Positions 28,254 through 39,551 of a stretch of 64,000 nucleotides of DNA are shown in pieces; within the stretch, counting starts at the first letter, position 1; the number at the start of each line of letters is the position of its first letter. The position numbers were made by a program, and so were the translations under genes. The DNA is from an uncultured Pelagibacteraceae bacterium (lineage in GTDB: Bacteria > Pseudomonadota > Alphaproteobacteria > Pelagibacterales > Pelagibacteraceae). Below the pieces are notes generated by a model. It saw only the letters and a program-made list of their open reading frames with translations, did no database searches and was not told where the DNA came from. The stretch covers positions 1 through 64,000 of the forward strand of contig CABYYA010000001.1 of the NCBI GenBank assembly GCA_902523125.1, in the 5' to 3' direction.

Positions 28254-28724
28254 ATGTCTAGAAAAAAATCACAACCCAAAAAAGACATAGTTCCAGACCC
28301 AAAATTTAATTCAACTATTATTCCTAAATTAATAAATAACTTAATGTACGATGGTAAAAGAGGTATAGCCTCGAAAATTGTTTACGATGCTATAGAAAAA
28401 ATTAAAACTAAATCAAAAGATGAACCTATAAATATTTTTAATGAGGCGATTAATAATATTAAACCGACTGTTGAAGTTAGATCTAGAAGAGTTGGTGGAG
28501 CAACTTATCAAGTTCCAGTTGAAGTAAAAAACAAAAGAGCCCAAGCTTTAGCGATCAGATGGTTAATAGACTCTGCAAGAAAAAGAAAAGATAAAGATAT
28601 GTCTGACAAGATTTTTAATGAACTTTATGATGCCTATGAAAAAAAAGGAGCTGCAGTCAAAAAAAAAGAGGATGTTCATAAAATGGCAGAGTCAAATAAA
28701 GCATTTGCACATTTTAGGTGGTAA
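28254..28724 (+). CDS. rpsG: 30S ribosomal protein S7
   Basis: EVRSRRVGGATYQVPVEV. Confidence 0.98.
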   Translation: MSRKKSQPKKDIVPDPKFNSTIIPKLINNLMYDGKRGIASKIVYDAIEKIKTKSKDEPINIFNEAINNIKPTVEVRSRRVGGATYQVPVEVKNKRAQALAIRWLIDSARKRKDKDMSDKIFNELYDAYEKKGAAVKKKEDVHKMAESNKAFAHFRW

Positions 28725-28730
28725 ATAATT

Positions 28731-30809
28731 ATGTCTAGAACTCATACTTTAGATAAATATAGAAATATTGGTATCATGGCCCATATTGATGCTGGAAAAA
28801 CCACTACGACAGAACGAATTTTATATTATACAGGAAAAAGTCATAAAATTGGAGAAGTTCATGATGGTGCTGCAACTATGGACTGGATGGAACAAGAACA
28901 AGAAAGAGGTATCACAATTACATCAGCCGCAACAACTTGCTTTTGGCAAGATCATAGAATAAATATCATTGATACTCCTGGACACGTTGATTTTACTATT
29001 GAAGTTGAGAGATCTCTTAAAGTTTTAGATGGAGCTGTAGCGGTTTTTGATGGTGTTGCAGGTGTTGAACCTCAGTCAGAAACTGTTTGGAGACAAGCAG
29101 ATAAATATAAAGTTCCAAGAATTTGTTTTGTGAACAAATTAGACAGAACAGGAGCTGATTTTTTTAGATGTGTGGATATGATAAGAGATAGATTAGGTGC
29201 AAAACCATTGGTTATCCAAGTTCCTATAGGTATAGAAGCGTCTTTAACAGGTGTTGTTGACTTAGTAAAAATGAAAGCTCAAGTTTGGAAAAATGAAGCT
29301 TTAGGTGCGGAGTGGGAGTACAAAGACATACCTGCCGATTTAAAAGATATTTCTGAAAAATATAGAACAGAACTAGTTGAAGTAGCTGTTGAACAGGACG
29401 AAAAATTAATGGAGTCGTACTTAAATGGAGAGGAAATAAAAGAGGAAGATTTAGTAAAATGTATAAGAAAAGGCACATTAAATTTTGATTTTGTGCCGGT
29501 TATGACTGGATCAGCTTTTAAAAATAAAGGTGTACAACCTTTATTAGATGCTGTTGTCAATTATTTACCGAGTCCAGTTGATATTGGTTCAATTAAAGGA
29601 ACTAAATTAGGTAGCGAAGATGAGATGGATATGAAATTTGAAGATAGTGCACCATTTTCAGCTTTAGCTTTCAAGGTTGCAAATGATCCGTTTGTCGGGT
29701 CATTAACTTTTATAAGAATTTATTCTGGGACTATTAAAACTGGAACTGCTGTTTATAACTCATCAAAAGAGAAAGAGGAAAGAGTTGGAAGAATGTTGTT
29801 GATGCATGCCAACTCAAGAGAAGATATTAAAGAAGCTAATGCTGGTGACATTGTAGCTTTGGCTGGTTTAAAGAATACGATTACCGGACACACTTTATGT
29901 GATAAAGAAAATAGCATTCTTTTAGAACCTATGGAATTTCCAGATCCTGTAATTGAAATTGCAGTTGAACCTAAAACTAAGGCCGATCAAGAAAAAATGG
30001 GTGAGGCTTTAGGAAGACTTGCTAAAGAAGATCCTTCTTTCAGAGTGACCTCAGATGAGGAGTCAGGTCAAACAATTATTAAAGGTATGGGTGAATTACA
30101 TTTAGACATCATTGTGGATAGAATGAAACGAGAATTTAAAGTAGAGGCAAATGTTGGAGCCCCTCAAGTTGCATATAGAGAAACAATAGAAAATTCATCA
30201 GAAGTCGAATACACACATAAAAAACAAAGTGGTGGTGCTGGACAATTCGCTAAAGTTAAATTGTTAGTAGAACCACAAGAGCCTGGAAAAGGAAGAGAAG
30301 TTGAAAGTAAAATTAAGGGAGGAGCTATTCCTAAAGAATTTATTCCAGGAGTTGAAAAAGGAATTGAAACAGTTTCAGATGGTGGAATTCTCGCCGGATT
30401 TCCTATGATAGATTACAAAGTAACCATTTTAGATGGACTACACCACGATGTAGACTCTAGTGTGTTAGCTTTTGAATTAGCAAGTAGGGCTTGTTTTAAA
30501 GAAGCATGTACAAAAGGTGGATTGAAGCTTTTAGAGCCAGTTATGAGAGTGGAAGTTGTAACACCTGAGGATTACATGGGTGATGTAATTGGTGACTTAA
30601 ATAGTAGAAGGGGCCAAATTAGCACTCAAGAGCAAAGAGGTAATGCTACAGTTATTACTGCAATGGTCCCATTAGCAAACATGTTTGGATACATCAATAG
30701 CTTAAGATCAATGTCTCAGGGTAGAGCTCAGTATTCAATGTTTTTTAATCATTACTCAAAAGTTCCTCAAAATGTTCAGGATGAAGTAACCAAAAAAATT
30801 GCAGGTTAA
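28731..30809 (+). CDS. fusA: Elongation factor G
   Basis: [24 protein letters not shown]; full length. Confidence 0.99.
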   Translation: MSRTHTLDKYRNIGIMAHIDAGKTTTTERILYYTGKSHKIGEVHDGAATMDWMEQEQERGITITSAATTCFWQDHRINIIDTPGHVDFTIEVERSLKVLDGAVAVFDGVAGVEPQSETVWRQADKYKVPRICFVNKLDRTGADFFRCVDMIRDRLGAKPLVIQVPIGIEASLTGVVDLVKMKAQVWKNEALGAEWEYKDIPADLKDISEKYRTELVEVAVEQDEKLMESYLNGEEIKEEDLVKCIRKGTLNFDFVPVMTGSAFKNKGVQPLLDAVVNYLPSPVDIGSIKGTKLGSEDEMDMKFEDSAPFSALAFKVANDPFVGSLTFIRIYSGTIKTGTAVYNSSKEKEERVGRMLLMHANSREDIKEANAGDIVALAGLKNTITGHTLCDKENSILLEPMEFPDPVIEIAVEPKTKADQEKMGEALGRLAKEDPSFRVTSDEESGQTIIKGMGELHLDIIVDRMKREFKVEANVGAPQVAYRETIENSSEVEYTHKKQSGGAGQFAKVKLLVEPQEPGKGREVESKIKGGAIPKEFIPGVEKGIETVSDGGILAGFPMIDYKVTILDGLHHDVDSSVLAFELASRACFKEACTKGGLKLLEPVMRVEVVTPEDYMGDVIGDLNSRRGQISTQEQRGNATVITAMVPLANMFGYINSLRSMSQGRAQYSMFFNHYSKVPQNVQDEVTKKIAG

Positions 30810-30810
30810 T

Positions 30811-31119
30811 ATGGAAAAACAAAATATAAGAATTAAACTTAGAGCATACGACAACAAAGTACTAGATGCATCAACTGAAGAAATAGTCAATACCGTTAAA
30901 AGAACTGGAGCAACTATCAGAGGTCCGATACCTTTACCGACTAAAATCGAGAGATATACAGTTTTAAGATCACCTCACATCGATAAAAAAAGTAGAGAGC
31001 AATTTGAGTCGAGAACACATAAAAGATTAATAGACATAGTTGAACCAACGCCACAAACCGTTGAAGCATTGATGAAATTAGATTTAGCATCAGGCGTTGA
31101 TGTGGAGATTAAAATTTAA
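30811..31119 (+). CDS. rpsJ: 30S ribosomal protein S10
   Basis: [14 protein letters not shown]...[29 protein letters not shown] at 30811. Confidence 0.98.
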   Translation: MEKQNIRIKLRAYDNKVLDASTEEIVNTVKRTGATIRGPIPLPTKIERYTVLRSPHIDKKSREQFESRTHKRLIDIVEPTPQTVEALMKLDLASGVDVEIKI

Positions 31120-31121
31120 TT

Positions 31122-31832
31122 ATGAGAGATATAGCTTTAATAGGAAAAAAAATTGGAATGACAAGAGAGTTTTATAAAACGGGTCAGTCAGTGCCTGTAA
31201 CTGTTCTTAAGATGGAAAAAGCTAGAGTTATTCAAGTAATTGATGGTGAAAAAAGAGGTTATAAGGCTGTTCAATTGGGATATGGAAAAATTAAAAATTC
31301 AAAACTTACCAAAGCAATGAAAGGTTATTTTACTAAAAAAAATACTGAAGCAAAAAAGAGATTGAAAGAATTCAGAGTTGAAAATATTGAAAATTTTAAA
31401 GAGGGAAATGAGTTTGGTCTTGAAATATTTAAGGATTTAAAATTTGTAGATACGAAATCAAAGACGATAGGTAAGGGTTTTGCTGGTGCTATGAAAAGAC
31501 ATAATTTTGGTGGTTTAAGAGCTACTCATGGAGTTTCAATTTCACATAGATCTCATGGTTCTACTGGACAAAGACAAGATCCTGGCAAGGTTTTTAAAGG
31601 AAAAAAAATGGCTGGACACATGGGAGACAAATTAAGAACTATGCAAAATATCGAAATTATAAAAACTGATTTAGAAAATGAACTACTTTATCTTAAAGGC
31701 TCAATACCAGGCTCAAAAAATTCAGAAGTTATTGTCAAAGGTTCTGTCAAAAATATAAGTAAATTAACAATTGACGAAAAAATTAAAGCTGCTGAGCAAG
31801 CTAAAAAAACACCAGATAAAAAGAAAAAATAA
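31122..31832 (+). CDS. rplC: 50S ribosomal protein L3
   Basis: L3 motifs (SHRSHGSTGQRQDPGKVFKGKKMAGHMG). Confidence 0.98.
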   Translation: MRDIALIGKKIGMTREFYKTGQSVPVTVLKMEKARVIQVIDGEKRGYKAVQLGYGKIKNSKLTKAMKGYFTKKNTEAKKRLKEFRVENIENFKEGNEFGLEIFKDLKFVDTKSKTIGKGFAGAMKRHNFGGLRATHGVSISHRSHGSTGQRQDPGKVFKGKKMAGHMGDKLRTMQNIEIIKTDLENELLYLKGSIPGSKNSEVIVKGSVKNISKLTIDEKIKAAEQAKKTPDKKKK

Positions 31833-32455
31833 TGAAATTAGATAAGCTAAATTTAGATGGAAAAAAAAGTTTTATAGAAGTTTTAGACAAAATTTTTTCA
31901 GCTAAAATAAACCATAAATTAGTAAGTAGTGTTCTATACAAAACTAATGCTAATTATAAGGGTAGAAAGGCGAAGACTAAGCAACAAAACGAAGTAGCAG
32001 GGCCAACTTCAAAAATTTATGCACAAAAAGGTACGGGTAATGCAAGACATGCTAGCAGAAAAGCTCCAATATTTGTTGGTGGTGGTATAGCACATGGACC
32101 AAAGGGACAATTAGCTTACAAAACAAGAAAATTAAATAAAAGTGAAAAAAAGCAGAGCATAGTCTCATTAATAAGTGAAAAAACTAAAAATAAAGATTTA
32201 TTCGTTCTTAATGATTTTAATAACCAAATAAAAAAAACTAAAGAAATGAATCTCATTCTTAAAAAGTTTGAAATCGTAGACGCTTTAATAATTCTTGATA
32301 AATCCTCAAAGGAAAAAGTAGAAAAATCAATAAGAAATATTCCTAACATAAAAGTTACAGACATAAATCACTTTAGTGCTTTTGATGTTATTAAATTTAA
32401 AAAAATAGTTTTTACAGAAAGTTCTGTAAAAGAGCTGGAGAAGAGATATGCCTAA
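31832..32455 (+). CDS. rplD: 50S ribosomal protein L4
   Basis: QKGTGNARHASRKAPIFVGGGIAHGPK. Confidence 0.98.
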   Translation: MKLDKLNLDGKKSFIEVLDKIFSAKINHKLVSSVLYKTNANYKGRKAKTKQQNEVAGPTSKIYAQKGTGNARHASRKAPIFVGGGIAHGPKGQLAYKTRKLNKSEKKQSIVSLISEKTKNKDLFVLNDFNNQIKKTKEMNLILKKFEIVDALIILDKSSKEKVEKSIRNIPNIKVTDINHFSAFDVIKFKKIVFTESSVKELEKRYA

Positions 32456-32750
32456 GATAGAAAAAATTCATTTATATGATAAAATTTTGTCACCTTTATT
32501 GACAGAAAAATCTACTAATTTATCTGGAGAAAACAAAATAGTTTTTAAAGTACGTAGTAGTGCTAACAAAAAAAATCTTAAAAACAATATTGAAAAGATT
32601 TTCAAGGTAAACGTAACAAAAATTAATATTATTAATAAACAAAATAGAACAAAATTTACCAGAGGAAGAAAAGTGAAAGTCTCAGGTTTTAAAAAAGCAA
32701 TAATTACACTTAAAAAGGGTCAGAGCATTGATCTAACAACAGGAATTTAA
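32448..32750 (+). CDS. rplW: 50S ribosomal protein L23
   Basis: ILSPLLTEKSTNL; position. Confidence 0.96.
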   Translation: MPKIEKIHLYDKILSPLLTEKSTNLSGENKIVFKVRSSANKKNLKNNIEKIFKVNVTKINIINKQNRTKFTRGRKVKVSGFKKAIITLKKGQSIDLTTGI

Positions 32751-33589
32751 TGGCATTAAAAACTTTTAAACCATATACAAAATCTACCAGAGGGACAATT
32801 CTAGTTGATAGAACTGATCTTTGGAAAGGAAAACCTTTTAAGTCATTAGTTTCACCCAAAAATTCAATGAAAGGAAGAAATAATAATGGTCATATAACTT
32901 CAATAAATCGAGCTGGTGGTCACAAAAAGATGTACAGACATATAGATTTTTATAGAAAAAAATTTGATGCACCTGCTACTGTCGAGAGAATAGAATATGA
33001 TCCAAATCGATCTTGTTACATAATGTTAGTAAAATTTGAGGATAATTCTCATGCTTATTATTTGGCTCCACAAAAAATTAAAATTGGTGACAAAGTTGAA
33101 AATGGTTCCAAAAAAGAGATAAAAGTTGGCAACTGCATGCCCTTACAAGATATCCCAGTTGGCATAGACATTCACAATGTAGAAATACAGCCAGGTGGAG
33201 GTGGTAAAATAGCAAGATCAGCTGGAACATCTGTTACTATTAGCGGGTTAGATGGTAATTATAGTCTAATAAAATTAGCATCTGGTGAGGTAAGAAAAAT
33301 TGACTCAAGATCTTTAGCCACAATTGGTGTCTTAAGCAATCCAGATCAAAAAAATATAAAGATAGGAAAAGCTGGAAGATCAAGATGGTTAGGAAGAAGA
33401 CCACACACAAGAGGTGTAGTTAAAAATCCTGTTGATCACCCACATGGAGGTGGAGAAGGAAAAAGTGCAGGTGGAAGACATCCAGTTTCTCCAAAAGGTC
33501 AATCAGCCAAAGGATTAAAAACAAGAGATAATAAACGAACAGATAAATTTATTGTGAAGAGAAGAAACAAAAGAAAGGATACCAAATAA
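32750..33589 (+). CDS. rplB: 50S ribosomal protein L2
   Basis: [25 protein letters not shown]. Confidence 0.99.
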   Translation: MALKTFKPYTKSTRGTILVDRTDLWKGKPFKSLVSPKNSMKGRNNNGHITSINRAGGHKKMYRHIDFYRKKFDAPATVERIEYDPNRSCYIMLVKFEDNSHAYYLAPQKIKIGDKVENGSKKEIKVGNCMPLQDIPVGIDIHNVEIQPGGGGKIARSAGTSVTISGLDGNYSLIKLASGEVRKIDSRSLATIGVLSNPDQKNIKIGKAGRSRWLGRRPHTRGVVKNPVDHPHGGGEGKSAGGRHPVSPKGQSAKGLKTRDNKRTDKFIVKRRNKRKDTK

Positions 33590-33888
33590 TGGCTAGAGCG
33601 GTTTGGAAAGGTCCTTTTGTAGAGGAAAGTTTAATGAAAAAGGTCGATAAATATAAAATTGACCCTAAAAAAATTCCAATTAAAACTTGGTCAAGAAAAT
33701 CTACAATACTCCCAGATTTTGTTGGAGTGAGTTTTTTAATATATAACGGTAAAAAATTTATCCCAATAACCGTGTCAGAGGATATGGTTGGTCATAAATT
33801 AGGTGAGTTTGCACCTACAAGAACTTTCTTTGGACACACACCAGCAGACAAGAAAGCAAAACCTGCTGAAGCTGAGGTTAAAAAGTAA
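33589..33888 (+). CDS. rpsS: 30S ribosomal protein S19
   Basis: [17 protein letters not shown]...[14 protein letters not shown]. Confidence 0.98.
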   Translation: MARAVWKGPFVEESLMKKVDKYKIDPKKIPIKTWSRKSTILPDFVGVSFLIYNGKKFIPITVSEDMVGHKLGEFAPTRTFFGHTPADKKAKPAEAEVKK

Positions 33889-33891
33889 TCT

Positions 33892-34290
33892 ATGAGTAAA
33901 AAAAAGAAAACACAAAATAATAAAGATAAGCTTGTGAAATCAATCAACAATAATATTAGATCAAGCATAAGGAAGCTTAATCCAATTCTTAAAGGAATTG
34001 TGGGCAAAAAAGTAGATGTTGCTATAAGAGATTTAGAATTTTCAGAAAAAAGAATAACAAGAGATATTAGAAAAACAATTAGTTCAGCTGTTGCAAACGC
34101 TGAAAACAATTTTCAATATGATATTGATAAACTAGTTGTGAAAGAAGCCTATTGTGGAAAGAAAATTACAATGAAAAGATTTAGACCAAGAGCGAAAGGA
34201 AGAGCTGCACCAATATTAAAACCTTATTCAAGTGTAACAATAATATTATCTGAGATAAAAAAAACGGAGGGTCATGGGGCAAAAAGTTAA
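33892..34290 (+). CDS. rplV: 50S ribosomal protein L22
   Basis: L22 C-terminal motif [25 protein letters not shown]; position. Confidence 0.96.
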   Translation: MSKKKKTQNNKDKLVKSINNNIRSSIRKLNPILKGIVGKKVDVAIRDLEFSEKRITRDIRKTISSAVANAENNFQYDIDKLVVKEAYCGKKITMKRFRPRAKGRAAPILKPYSSVTIILSEIKKTEGHGAKS

Positions 34291-34951
34291 TCCAGTTGGT
34301 TTTAGATTAGGTGTGAACAGAGGTTGGGACTCTGTTTGGTATGCTAAAAAAAAAGATTTTGGAAATTATCTTATCGAAGATTTTAGAATTAGAGAATACG
34401 TAAAAAAAAATGTAATTAACTCTGGTGTATCTAAAGTTATGATCGAAAGAACCTCAAATAAATGTTACGTAACTATTTATACTTCAAGACCTGGATTTGT
34501 AATTGGAAAAAAAGGAAGCGATATTGATAAAATTAAAAATAATCTTTCAAAGTTTACAAAGAATGAAGTTGCCTTAAATATTAAAGAGGTTAAAAAACCA
34601 GAGACAAATTCCTATTTAGTTGCTGAAAATATTGCACAACAACTAGTTAAAAGAATTTCTTATAGACGAGCTATGAAAAGAGCTATGCAATCATGTTTAA
34701 GACTAGGGGCAAAAGGAATTAAAGTCTCAATCAGTGGAAGATTAGGTGGTAATGAAATTGCAAGAACTGAATGGCTAAGAGATGGAAGTATACCATCTCA
34801 CACTTTAAGAGCAGACATAGATTATGCGGAGGCAGAAGCACTTACAACATACGGTATCATTGGTATAAAAGTTTGGATTTATAAAGGCGAGGTTTTTGCA
34901 AAAGAATTTAGCCAAGAAACTAATAAAGTAATTTCTAAAGAGGGTAAATAA
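34274..34951 (+). CDS. rpsC: 30S ribosomal protein S3
   Basis: [24 protein letters not shown]. Confidence 0.99.
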   Translation: MGQKVNPVGFRLGVNRGWDSVWYAKKKDFGNYLIEDFRIREYVKKNVINSGVSKVMIERTSNKCYVTIYTSRPGFVIGKKGSDIDKIKNNLSKFTKNEVALNIKEVKKPETNSYLVAENIAQQLVKRISYRRAMKRAMQSCLRLGAKGIKVSISGRLGGNEIARTEWLRDGSIPSHTLRADIDYAEAEALTTYGIIGIKVWIYKGEVFAKEFSQETNKVISKEGK

Positions 34952-34955
34952 CATT

Positions 34956-35366
34956 ATGTTGCAACCAGTAAGAACTAAATGGAGAAAAGCTCACAAAGGA
35001 AGAATACATGGCAAAGCTTCAAGGGCTAATTTCATAAATTATGGAGCTTACGCGTTAAAAGCATTAACCCCTGAGAGAGTGACAGGCAAACAAATTGAAG
35101 CTGCAAGAGTAGCATTAACAAGACATATGAAAAGACAAGGAAGAGTTTGGACACGAGTGTTTCCTAATATTCCAGTGTCAAAAAAACCAATAGAAGTTCG
35201 TATGGGTAAAGGGAAAGGTTCTCCCGAATTTTATGCTTGTAGAGTAAAACCAGGTAGAATTTTATTTGAAGTTGATGGTGTTTCTGAACAAGTTGCTAAA
35301 GAAGCTTTATATAAAGCCTCGGCCAAGCTACCGATTAAAACAAAAACAATTAAAAGATTTTTATAA
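34956..35366 (+). CDS. rplP: 50S ribosomal protein L16
   Basis: [33 protein letters not shown]. Confidence 0.99.
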   Translation: MLQPVRTKWRKAHKGRIHGKASRANFINYGAYALKALTPERVTGKQIEAARVALTRHMKRQGRVWTRVFPNIPVSKKPIEVRMGKGKGSPEFYACRVKPGRILFEVDGVSEQVAKEALYKASAKLPIKTKTIKRFL

Positions 35367-35367
35367 A

Positions 35368-35559
35368 ATGAAAAAACAAGAGATAAAAAAATTATCTAAA
35401 GACGAAATTTTAAAGAACATTGACAAGCTTAAAAAAGACTTATTTAACTTTAGATTCCAAAAAGTTAACTCTCAAGTAACCAATCCATCTAAGATAGGTG
35501 AAACAAAAAAAACGATTGCAAGACTTAAAACTTCATTGAAAGGAAAAATTAATGCCTAA
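35368..35559 (+). CDS. rpmC: 50S ribosomal protein L29
   Basis: [39 protein letters not shown] at 35368, not the ORF-track start. Confidence 0.95.
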   Translation: MKKQEIKKLSKDEILKNIDKLKKDLFNFRFQKVNSQVTNPSKIGETKKTIARLKTSLKGKINA

Positions 35560-35788
35560 AAAAATTTTAACAGGTGTAGTAGTTAGTGATAAGCCAAATA
35601 AAACTGTGACTGTATTGATTGAAAGGAAGTATTCTCATCCAGTATTCAAAAAAGTTATTAAAGTTAGAAAAAAATATAATGCTCATGACGAAAAAAATGC
35701 GTTTAAAGTAGGAGATAAAGTTTCAATTATAGAAAGCAAACCTTTTTCAAAAAATAAGAAATTTCAAGTTATGGAGAATTCAAAATAA
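35552..35788 (+). CDS. rpsQ: 30S ribosomal protein S17
   Basis: [29 protein letters not shown]. Confidence 0.97.
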   Translation: MPKKILTGVVVSDKPNKTVTVLIERKYSHPVFKKVIKVRKKYNAHDEKNAFKVGDKVSIIESKPFSKNKKFQVMENSK

Positions 35789-36156
35789 TGATACAAGTTC
35801 AAACTGAATTGCAAGTTGCAGATAACACTGGAGCGAAAAAGATAGAGTGTATCAAAGTTTTAGGTGGATCTAAAAGAAGATATGCCAGTATTGGTGATAC
35901 AATTGTTATTGCTGTTAAAGAAGCAATTCCAAAAGGTAAAGTTAAGAAAGGTTCAGTCCATAAAGCAGTTGTTGTAAGAGTAAAAAAAGGGATACACAGA
36001 GATGATGGATCAAAGGTAAAGTTCGATAATAATGCTGCAGTCTTAGTTGATGACAAAGGTGAGCCAGTTGGAACAAGAATTTTTGGTCCCGTTACCAGAG
36101 AATTAAGAACTAGAGGTCAAATGAAAATTATATCTCTAGCACCTGAGGTACTATAA
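35788..36156 (+). CDS. rplN: 50S ribosomal protein L14
   Basis: [33 protein letters not shown]. Confidence 0.99.
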   Translation: MIQVQTELQVADNTGAKKIECIKVLGGSKRRYASIGDTIVIAVKEAIPKGKVKKGSVHKAVVVRVKKGIHRDDGSKVKFDNNAAVLVDDKGEPVGTRIFGPVTRELRTRGQMKIISLAPEVL

Positions 36157-36404
36157 TGATTAAAAAAGGCTTAAAAGTGAAAATTTTAGCAGGTAAAGAT
36201 AAAGCTAAAGAAGGTGAAGTTATTGAAATTGATAGATCAAATAATAGAGCAAAAGTTAAAGACTTAAATATGATTAAAAAACACGTGAAAACAACAAAAG
36301 AAAAAAAAGGTGGTATATTTTCAAAAGAGAATTTTATCCACATCTCTAATCTCAAATTAGTGAATGAGCAAAAAAAAACAAAGAAAACAGAGGCTAAAAA
36401 ATAA
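36156..36404 (+). CDS. rplX: 50S ribosomal protein L24
   Basis: [19 protein letters not shown]. Confidence 0.96.
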   Translation: MIKKGLKVKILAGKDKAKEGEVIEIDRSNNRAKVKDLNMIKKHVKTTKEKKGGIFSKENFIHISNLKLVNEQKKTKKTEAKK

Positions 36405-36958
36405 TGACACCAAGACTAAAGGAACTTTATTTAAAAGAAATTCAATCTGCTTTAAAAACAGAATTTGGATTTAAAAACCTTAATATGGGTCCTAAAATTG
36501 AAAAAATTATTTTAAATATGGGCTTAGGTTTAGATGGCAATGACTCTAAGGTTTTAAAATCATGTGAAGATGATCTTGCCAAAATTGCAGGTCAAAAACC
36601 AGTCAAAACAAAATTCAAAAAATCTGTAGCAAATTTTAAAACTAGGAAAGGCTCTAACGCTGGGTTGAAAGTAACTTTAAGAAAAAATAAAATGTATGAA
36701 TTTCTTGATAGATTGGTGAATATAGCATTGCCAAGAATAAAAGATTTTAGAGGTCTATCCCCAAATGGGTTTGATAAATTTGGAAACTATACTTTTGGTG
36801 TTAAAGAGCACATTATATTTCCTGAAGTTAGCTTTGATAGATCCGATAAAGTAAGAGGATTGGATATTGTAATAGTGATATCATCTTTAAGTAAAGAGCA
36901 TAGTTTTGCACTTTTACAAAAGATGAACTTTCCATTTATAAAAAAAGGAGATAATTAG
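36404..36958 (+). CDS. rplE: 50S ribosomal protein L5
   Basis: LPRIKDFRGLSPNGFDKFGNYTFGVKEHIIFPEV. Confidence 0.98.
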   Translation: MTPRLKELYLKEIQSALKTEFGFKNLNMGPKIEKIILNMGLGLDGNDSKVLKSCEDDLAKIAGQKPVKTKFKKSVANFKTRKGSNAGLKVTLRKNKMYEFLDRLVNIALPRIKDFRGLSPNGFDKFGNYTFGVKEHIIFPEVSFDRSDKVRGLDIVIVISSLSKEHSFALLQKMNFPFIKKGDN

Positions 36959-36959
36959 T

Positions 36960-37265
36960 ATGGCTAAATTAAGTTCAATAAATAAGAATAATAGAAGAAT
37001 AAAACTTTCAGACAAATTTTTTAATAGAAGAGCTAAGTTAAAGAAAATTATTATGGATAAAAAATTACCTTTAGAAGAAAGATTCAAAGCACAACAAAAA
37101 CTTTCTAAACTACCAAGAAACTCTGCAAAAATCAGAGTAATGAATAGATGTCAAATAACAGGTAGACCACACGGTGTTTACAGAAAATTAAAAATTTCTA
37201 GAATTGCGCTAAGACAACTTGGTTTGCAAGGAAAGATACCAGGAATGGTAAAATCAAGTTGGTAA
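36960..37265 (+). CDS. rpsN: 30S ribosomal protein S14
   Basis: RNSAKIRVMNRCQITGRPHGVYRKL. Confidence 0.98.
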   Translation: MAKLSSINKNNRRIKLSDKFFNRRAKLKKIIMDKKLPLEERFKAQQKLSKLPRNSAKIRVMNRCQITGRPHGVYRKLKISRIALRQLGLQGKIPGMVKSSW

Positions 37266-37277
37266 AAAGGAGTAATT

Positions 37278-37673
37278 ATGAGTTTAAGTGACCCAATTGG
37301 AGATATGATTGCTAGAGTAAAGAATGCTCAAGCTAGAAAACATAAAAAAGTGGAATTACCATCTTCTAAATTTAAAAGCAAAATAGCTGATATTCTTAAA
37401 AATGAGGGTTTTATCAAAGACTTTAAAATTTCTACCGAAGAGAAAAAAAATATTCTATCATTAGAGTTAAAATATCACTCAGGCAATCCAGTAATAAGCA
37501 ATTTTGAAAGAGTCTCAAAACCAGGTAGAAGAATTTTTTCAAGTGCAGATAGTTTGCCAAAAATAAATAATGGATTAGGAATTGCAATTTTGTCTACACC
37601 AAAAGGCGTGATGACAGATATAGATGCTAGAAAGCAAAAAGTTGGCGGTGAAATAGTTTGTAAGGTTTTTTAA
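37278..37673 (+). CDS. rpsH: 30S ribosomal protein S8
   Basis: SLSDPIGDMIARVKNAQ...STPKGVMTDIDARKQKVGGEIVCKVF. Confidence 0.98.
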   Translation: MSLSDPIGDMIARVKNAQARKHKKVELPSSKFKSKIADILKNEGFIKDFKISTEEKKNILSLELKYHSGNPVISNFERVSKPGRRIFSSADSLPKINNGLGIAILSTPKGVMTDIDARKQKVGGEIVCKVF

Positions 37674-37674
37674 T

Positions 37675-38214
37675 ATGTCAAAAATAGGAAAAATAAACAT
37701 TGCGATACCAGAAAAAGTAAAAGTAGCTGTTGCTGGTAATATTCTTAACATAGAAGGCCCTCTTGGTAAAAGATCTTTAAACATAGATCTAGATATATTT
37801 AATCTTGATATTAAAGACGGCAAAGAGATATCCATAAAGCCTAAAAAGATTGATCAAAATACCAAAAGATTATGGGGCATGAACAGAAGCTTGATTAATA
37901 ACGCTGTTATCGGATCAGTAAAAGGATATGAGAAAATTTTAGAACTAGTGGGAGTAGGTTATAGAGCTTCAATTAAAGGTAATCAATTGAATCTACAATT
38001 AGGTTACAGCCATGATATAAATTTTGACATACCAGAGGGTATTAAGATTGCAGTTGAAAAACAAACAACATTAAAAATTTCAGGCTTCGATAAACAATTA
38101 GTTGGTTCAATCGCTTCAAAAATTAAGACACTTAGAAAAATTGAACCATATAAAGGAAAAGGTATTAGAGAAAAAGGTCAATATGTTTTTAAAAAAGAGG
38201 GTAAGAAAAAATAA
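37675..38214 (+). CDS. rplF: 50S ribosomal protein L6
   Basis: [23 protein letters not shown]. Confidence 0.98.
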   Translation: MSKIGKINIAIPEKVKVAVAGNILNIEGPLGKRSLNIDLDIFNLDIKDGKEISIKPKKIDQNTKRLWGMNRSLINNAVIGSVKGYEKILELVGVGYRASIKGNQLNLQLGYSHDINFDIPEGIKIAVEKQTTLKISGFDKQLVGSIASKIKTLRKIEPYKGKGIREKGQYVFKKEGKKK

Positions 38215-38570
38215 TGAAATTGAGCACTAGTACTAGAAAAAAATTTAGAATTACAAATAAACTTAAAAAAGTTTCTAACCCAGGAAGGTTTAGACTAAGT
38301 ATTTTTAGATCCTCTAAAAATATCTCAGCTCAAATTATTGATGACTCGAAGAATATAACTTTATTATCAGCTTCATCAAGTGAGAAAGATATAAAAGAAA
38401 CTAAAACAAAAAATAAGTCAGAACTATCAAAAATTGTTGCAGAAAAATTAGCAAAAAAAGCTCAAGAGAAAAAAATTATCAAGATATATTTTGATAGAGG
38501 TATTTATAAATACCATGGAAGGATAAAAATTTTTGCCGAAACTTTAAGAAAAAATGGAATGGAATTTTAA
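38214..38570 (+). CDS. rplR: 50S ribosomal protein L18
   Basis: [18 protein letters not shown]...[26 protein letters not shown]. Confidence 0.96.
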   Translation: MKLSTSTRKKFRITNKLKKVSNPGRFRLSIFRSSKNISAQIIDDSKNITLLSASSSEKDIKETKTKNKSELSKIVAEKLAKKAQEKKIIKIYFDRGIYKYHGRIKIFAETLRKNGMEF

Positions 38571-38571
38571 A

Positions 38572-39087
38572 ATGGAAAATTTTAAAGAAAAAAAAACAGA
38601 CGATATTTTAGAAAAATTAGTTCATATAAATAGAATTACTAAAGTTGTCAAAGGTGGTAGACGTTTTGGTTTTTCTGCATTGGTTGTTGTTGGAAATCAA
38701 GCTGGGAAAATTGGTATAGCTCATGCTAAAGCAAAACAGGTTCCAGATGCAATTAAAAAAGCCAATGAAATTGCTAGAAGAAAACTTATTCATATCCCTT
38801 TAAGAGAAGGAAGAACTATTCATCATGATGTTAAGGCAAAAGATGGATCTGGTAAAATTGTTTTAAGATCTGCATCAAAAGGCACAGGAATAATTGCTGG
38901 TGGTCCTGTTCGAGCTGTGTGTGAAGTTTTAGGAGTTAAAGATATAGTAGCAAAATCTATGGGGACATCAAATGCACACAATGTAATAAGAGCAACAATT
39001 AAAGCATTAAAAAAACAAAACTCGCCTAAACAAATATCTTCAATAAGAAATAAAAAGATATCAGAAATAATTGAAAAAAGAGGATAA
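38572..39087 (+). CDS. rpsE: 30S ribosomal protein S5
   Basis: VHINRITKVVKGGRRFGFSALVVVGN; ATG at 38572 likely. Confidence 0.97.
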   Translation: MENFKEKKTDDILEKLVHINRITKVVKGGRRFGFSALVVVGNQAGKIGIAHAKAKQVPDAIKKANEIARRKLIHIPLREGRTIHHDVKAKDGSGKIVLRSASKGTGIIAGGPVRAVCEVLGVKDIVAKSMGTSNAHNVIRATIKALKKQNSPKQISSIRNKKISEIIEKRG

Positions 39088-39539
39088 TGATAAAATTAAA
39101 TAACAGACCAAAACTTAATAAACCTAAAATTAGAGTTGGTAGGGGGATAGGTTCTGGAAAAGGTAAAACTTCAGGAAGAGGTGTGAAGGGTCAAAAGTCT
39201 AGATCGGGTGTTGCAATAAAAAGTTTTGAAGGTGGACAAATGCCTCTATATAGACGTTTACCTAAACGAGGATTTAATCCTATTCAAAAAGAAAATATAG
39301 CTATTTTAAACTTGGATAAAATACAATCTTTCATAAATAAGAAGGCAATTAATACTAACGATATATTAAATTCATCATCATTGAAAAAATTAAAACTTAT
39401 AAATAAAAAAACAAAAAAACTGAAAATTTTAGGCTCTGGTGAAATTAAAGATAAAATTAATATCGAAGCTGATTTAGCATCTAAATCTGCACTGGAAAAG
39501 CTTGAAAAAATTGGTGGATCTATACAACTTAAAAAATAA
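39087..39539 (+). CDS. rplO: 50S ribosomal protein L15
   Basis: RVGRGIGSGKGKTSGRGVKGQKSRSG. Confidence 0.97.
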   Translation: MIKLNNRPKLNKPKIRVGRGIGSGKGKTSGRGVKGQKSRSGVAIKSFEGGQMPLYRRLPKRGFNPIQKENIAILNLDKIQSFINKKAINTNDILNSSSLKKLKLINKKTKKLKILGSGEIKDKINIEADLASKSALEKLEKIGGSIQLKK

Positions 39540-39551
39540 TATCTTAAGATA

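Noticed and set aside
28731-30811. Missing second tuf between fusA and rpsJ as an anomaly
   Set aside because: A single tuf at the tRNA-tuf-secE position (15370-16560) is an ordinary arrangement in many bacteria.
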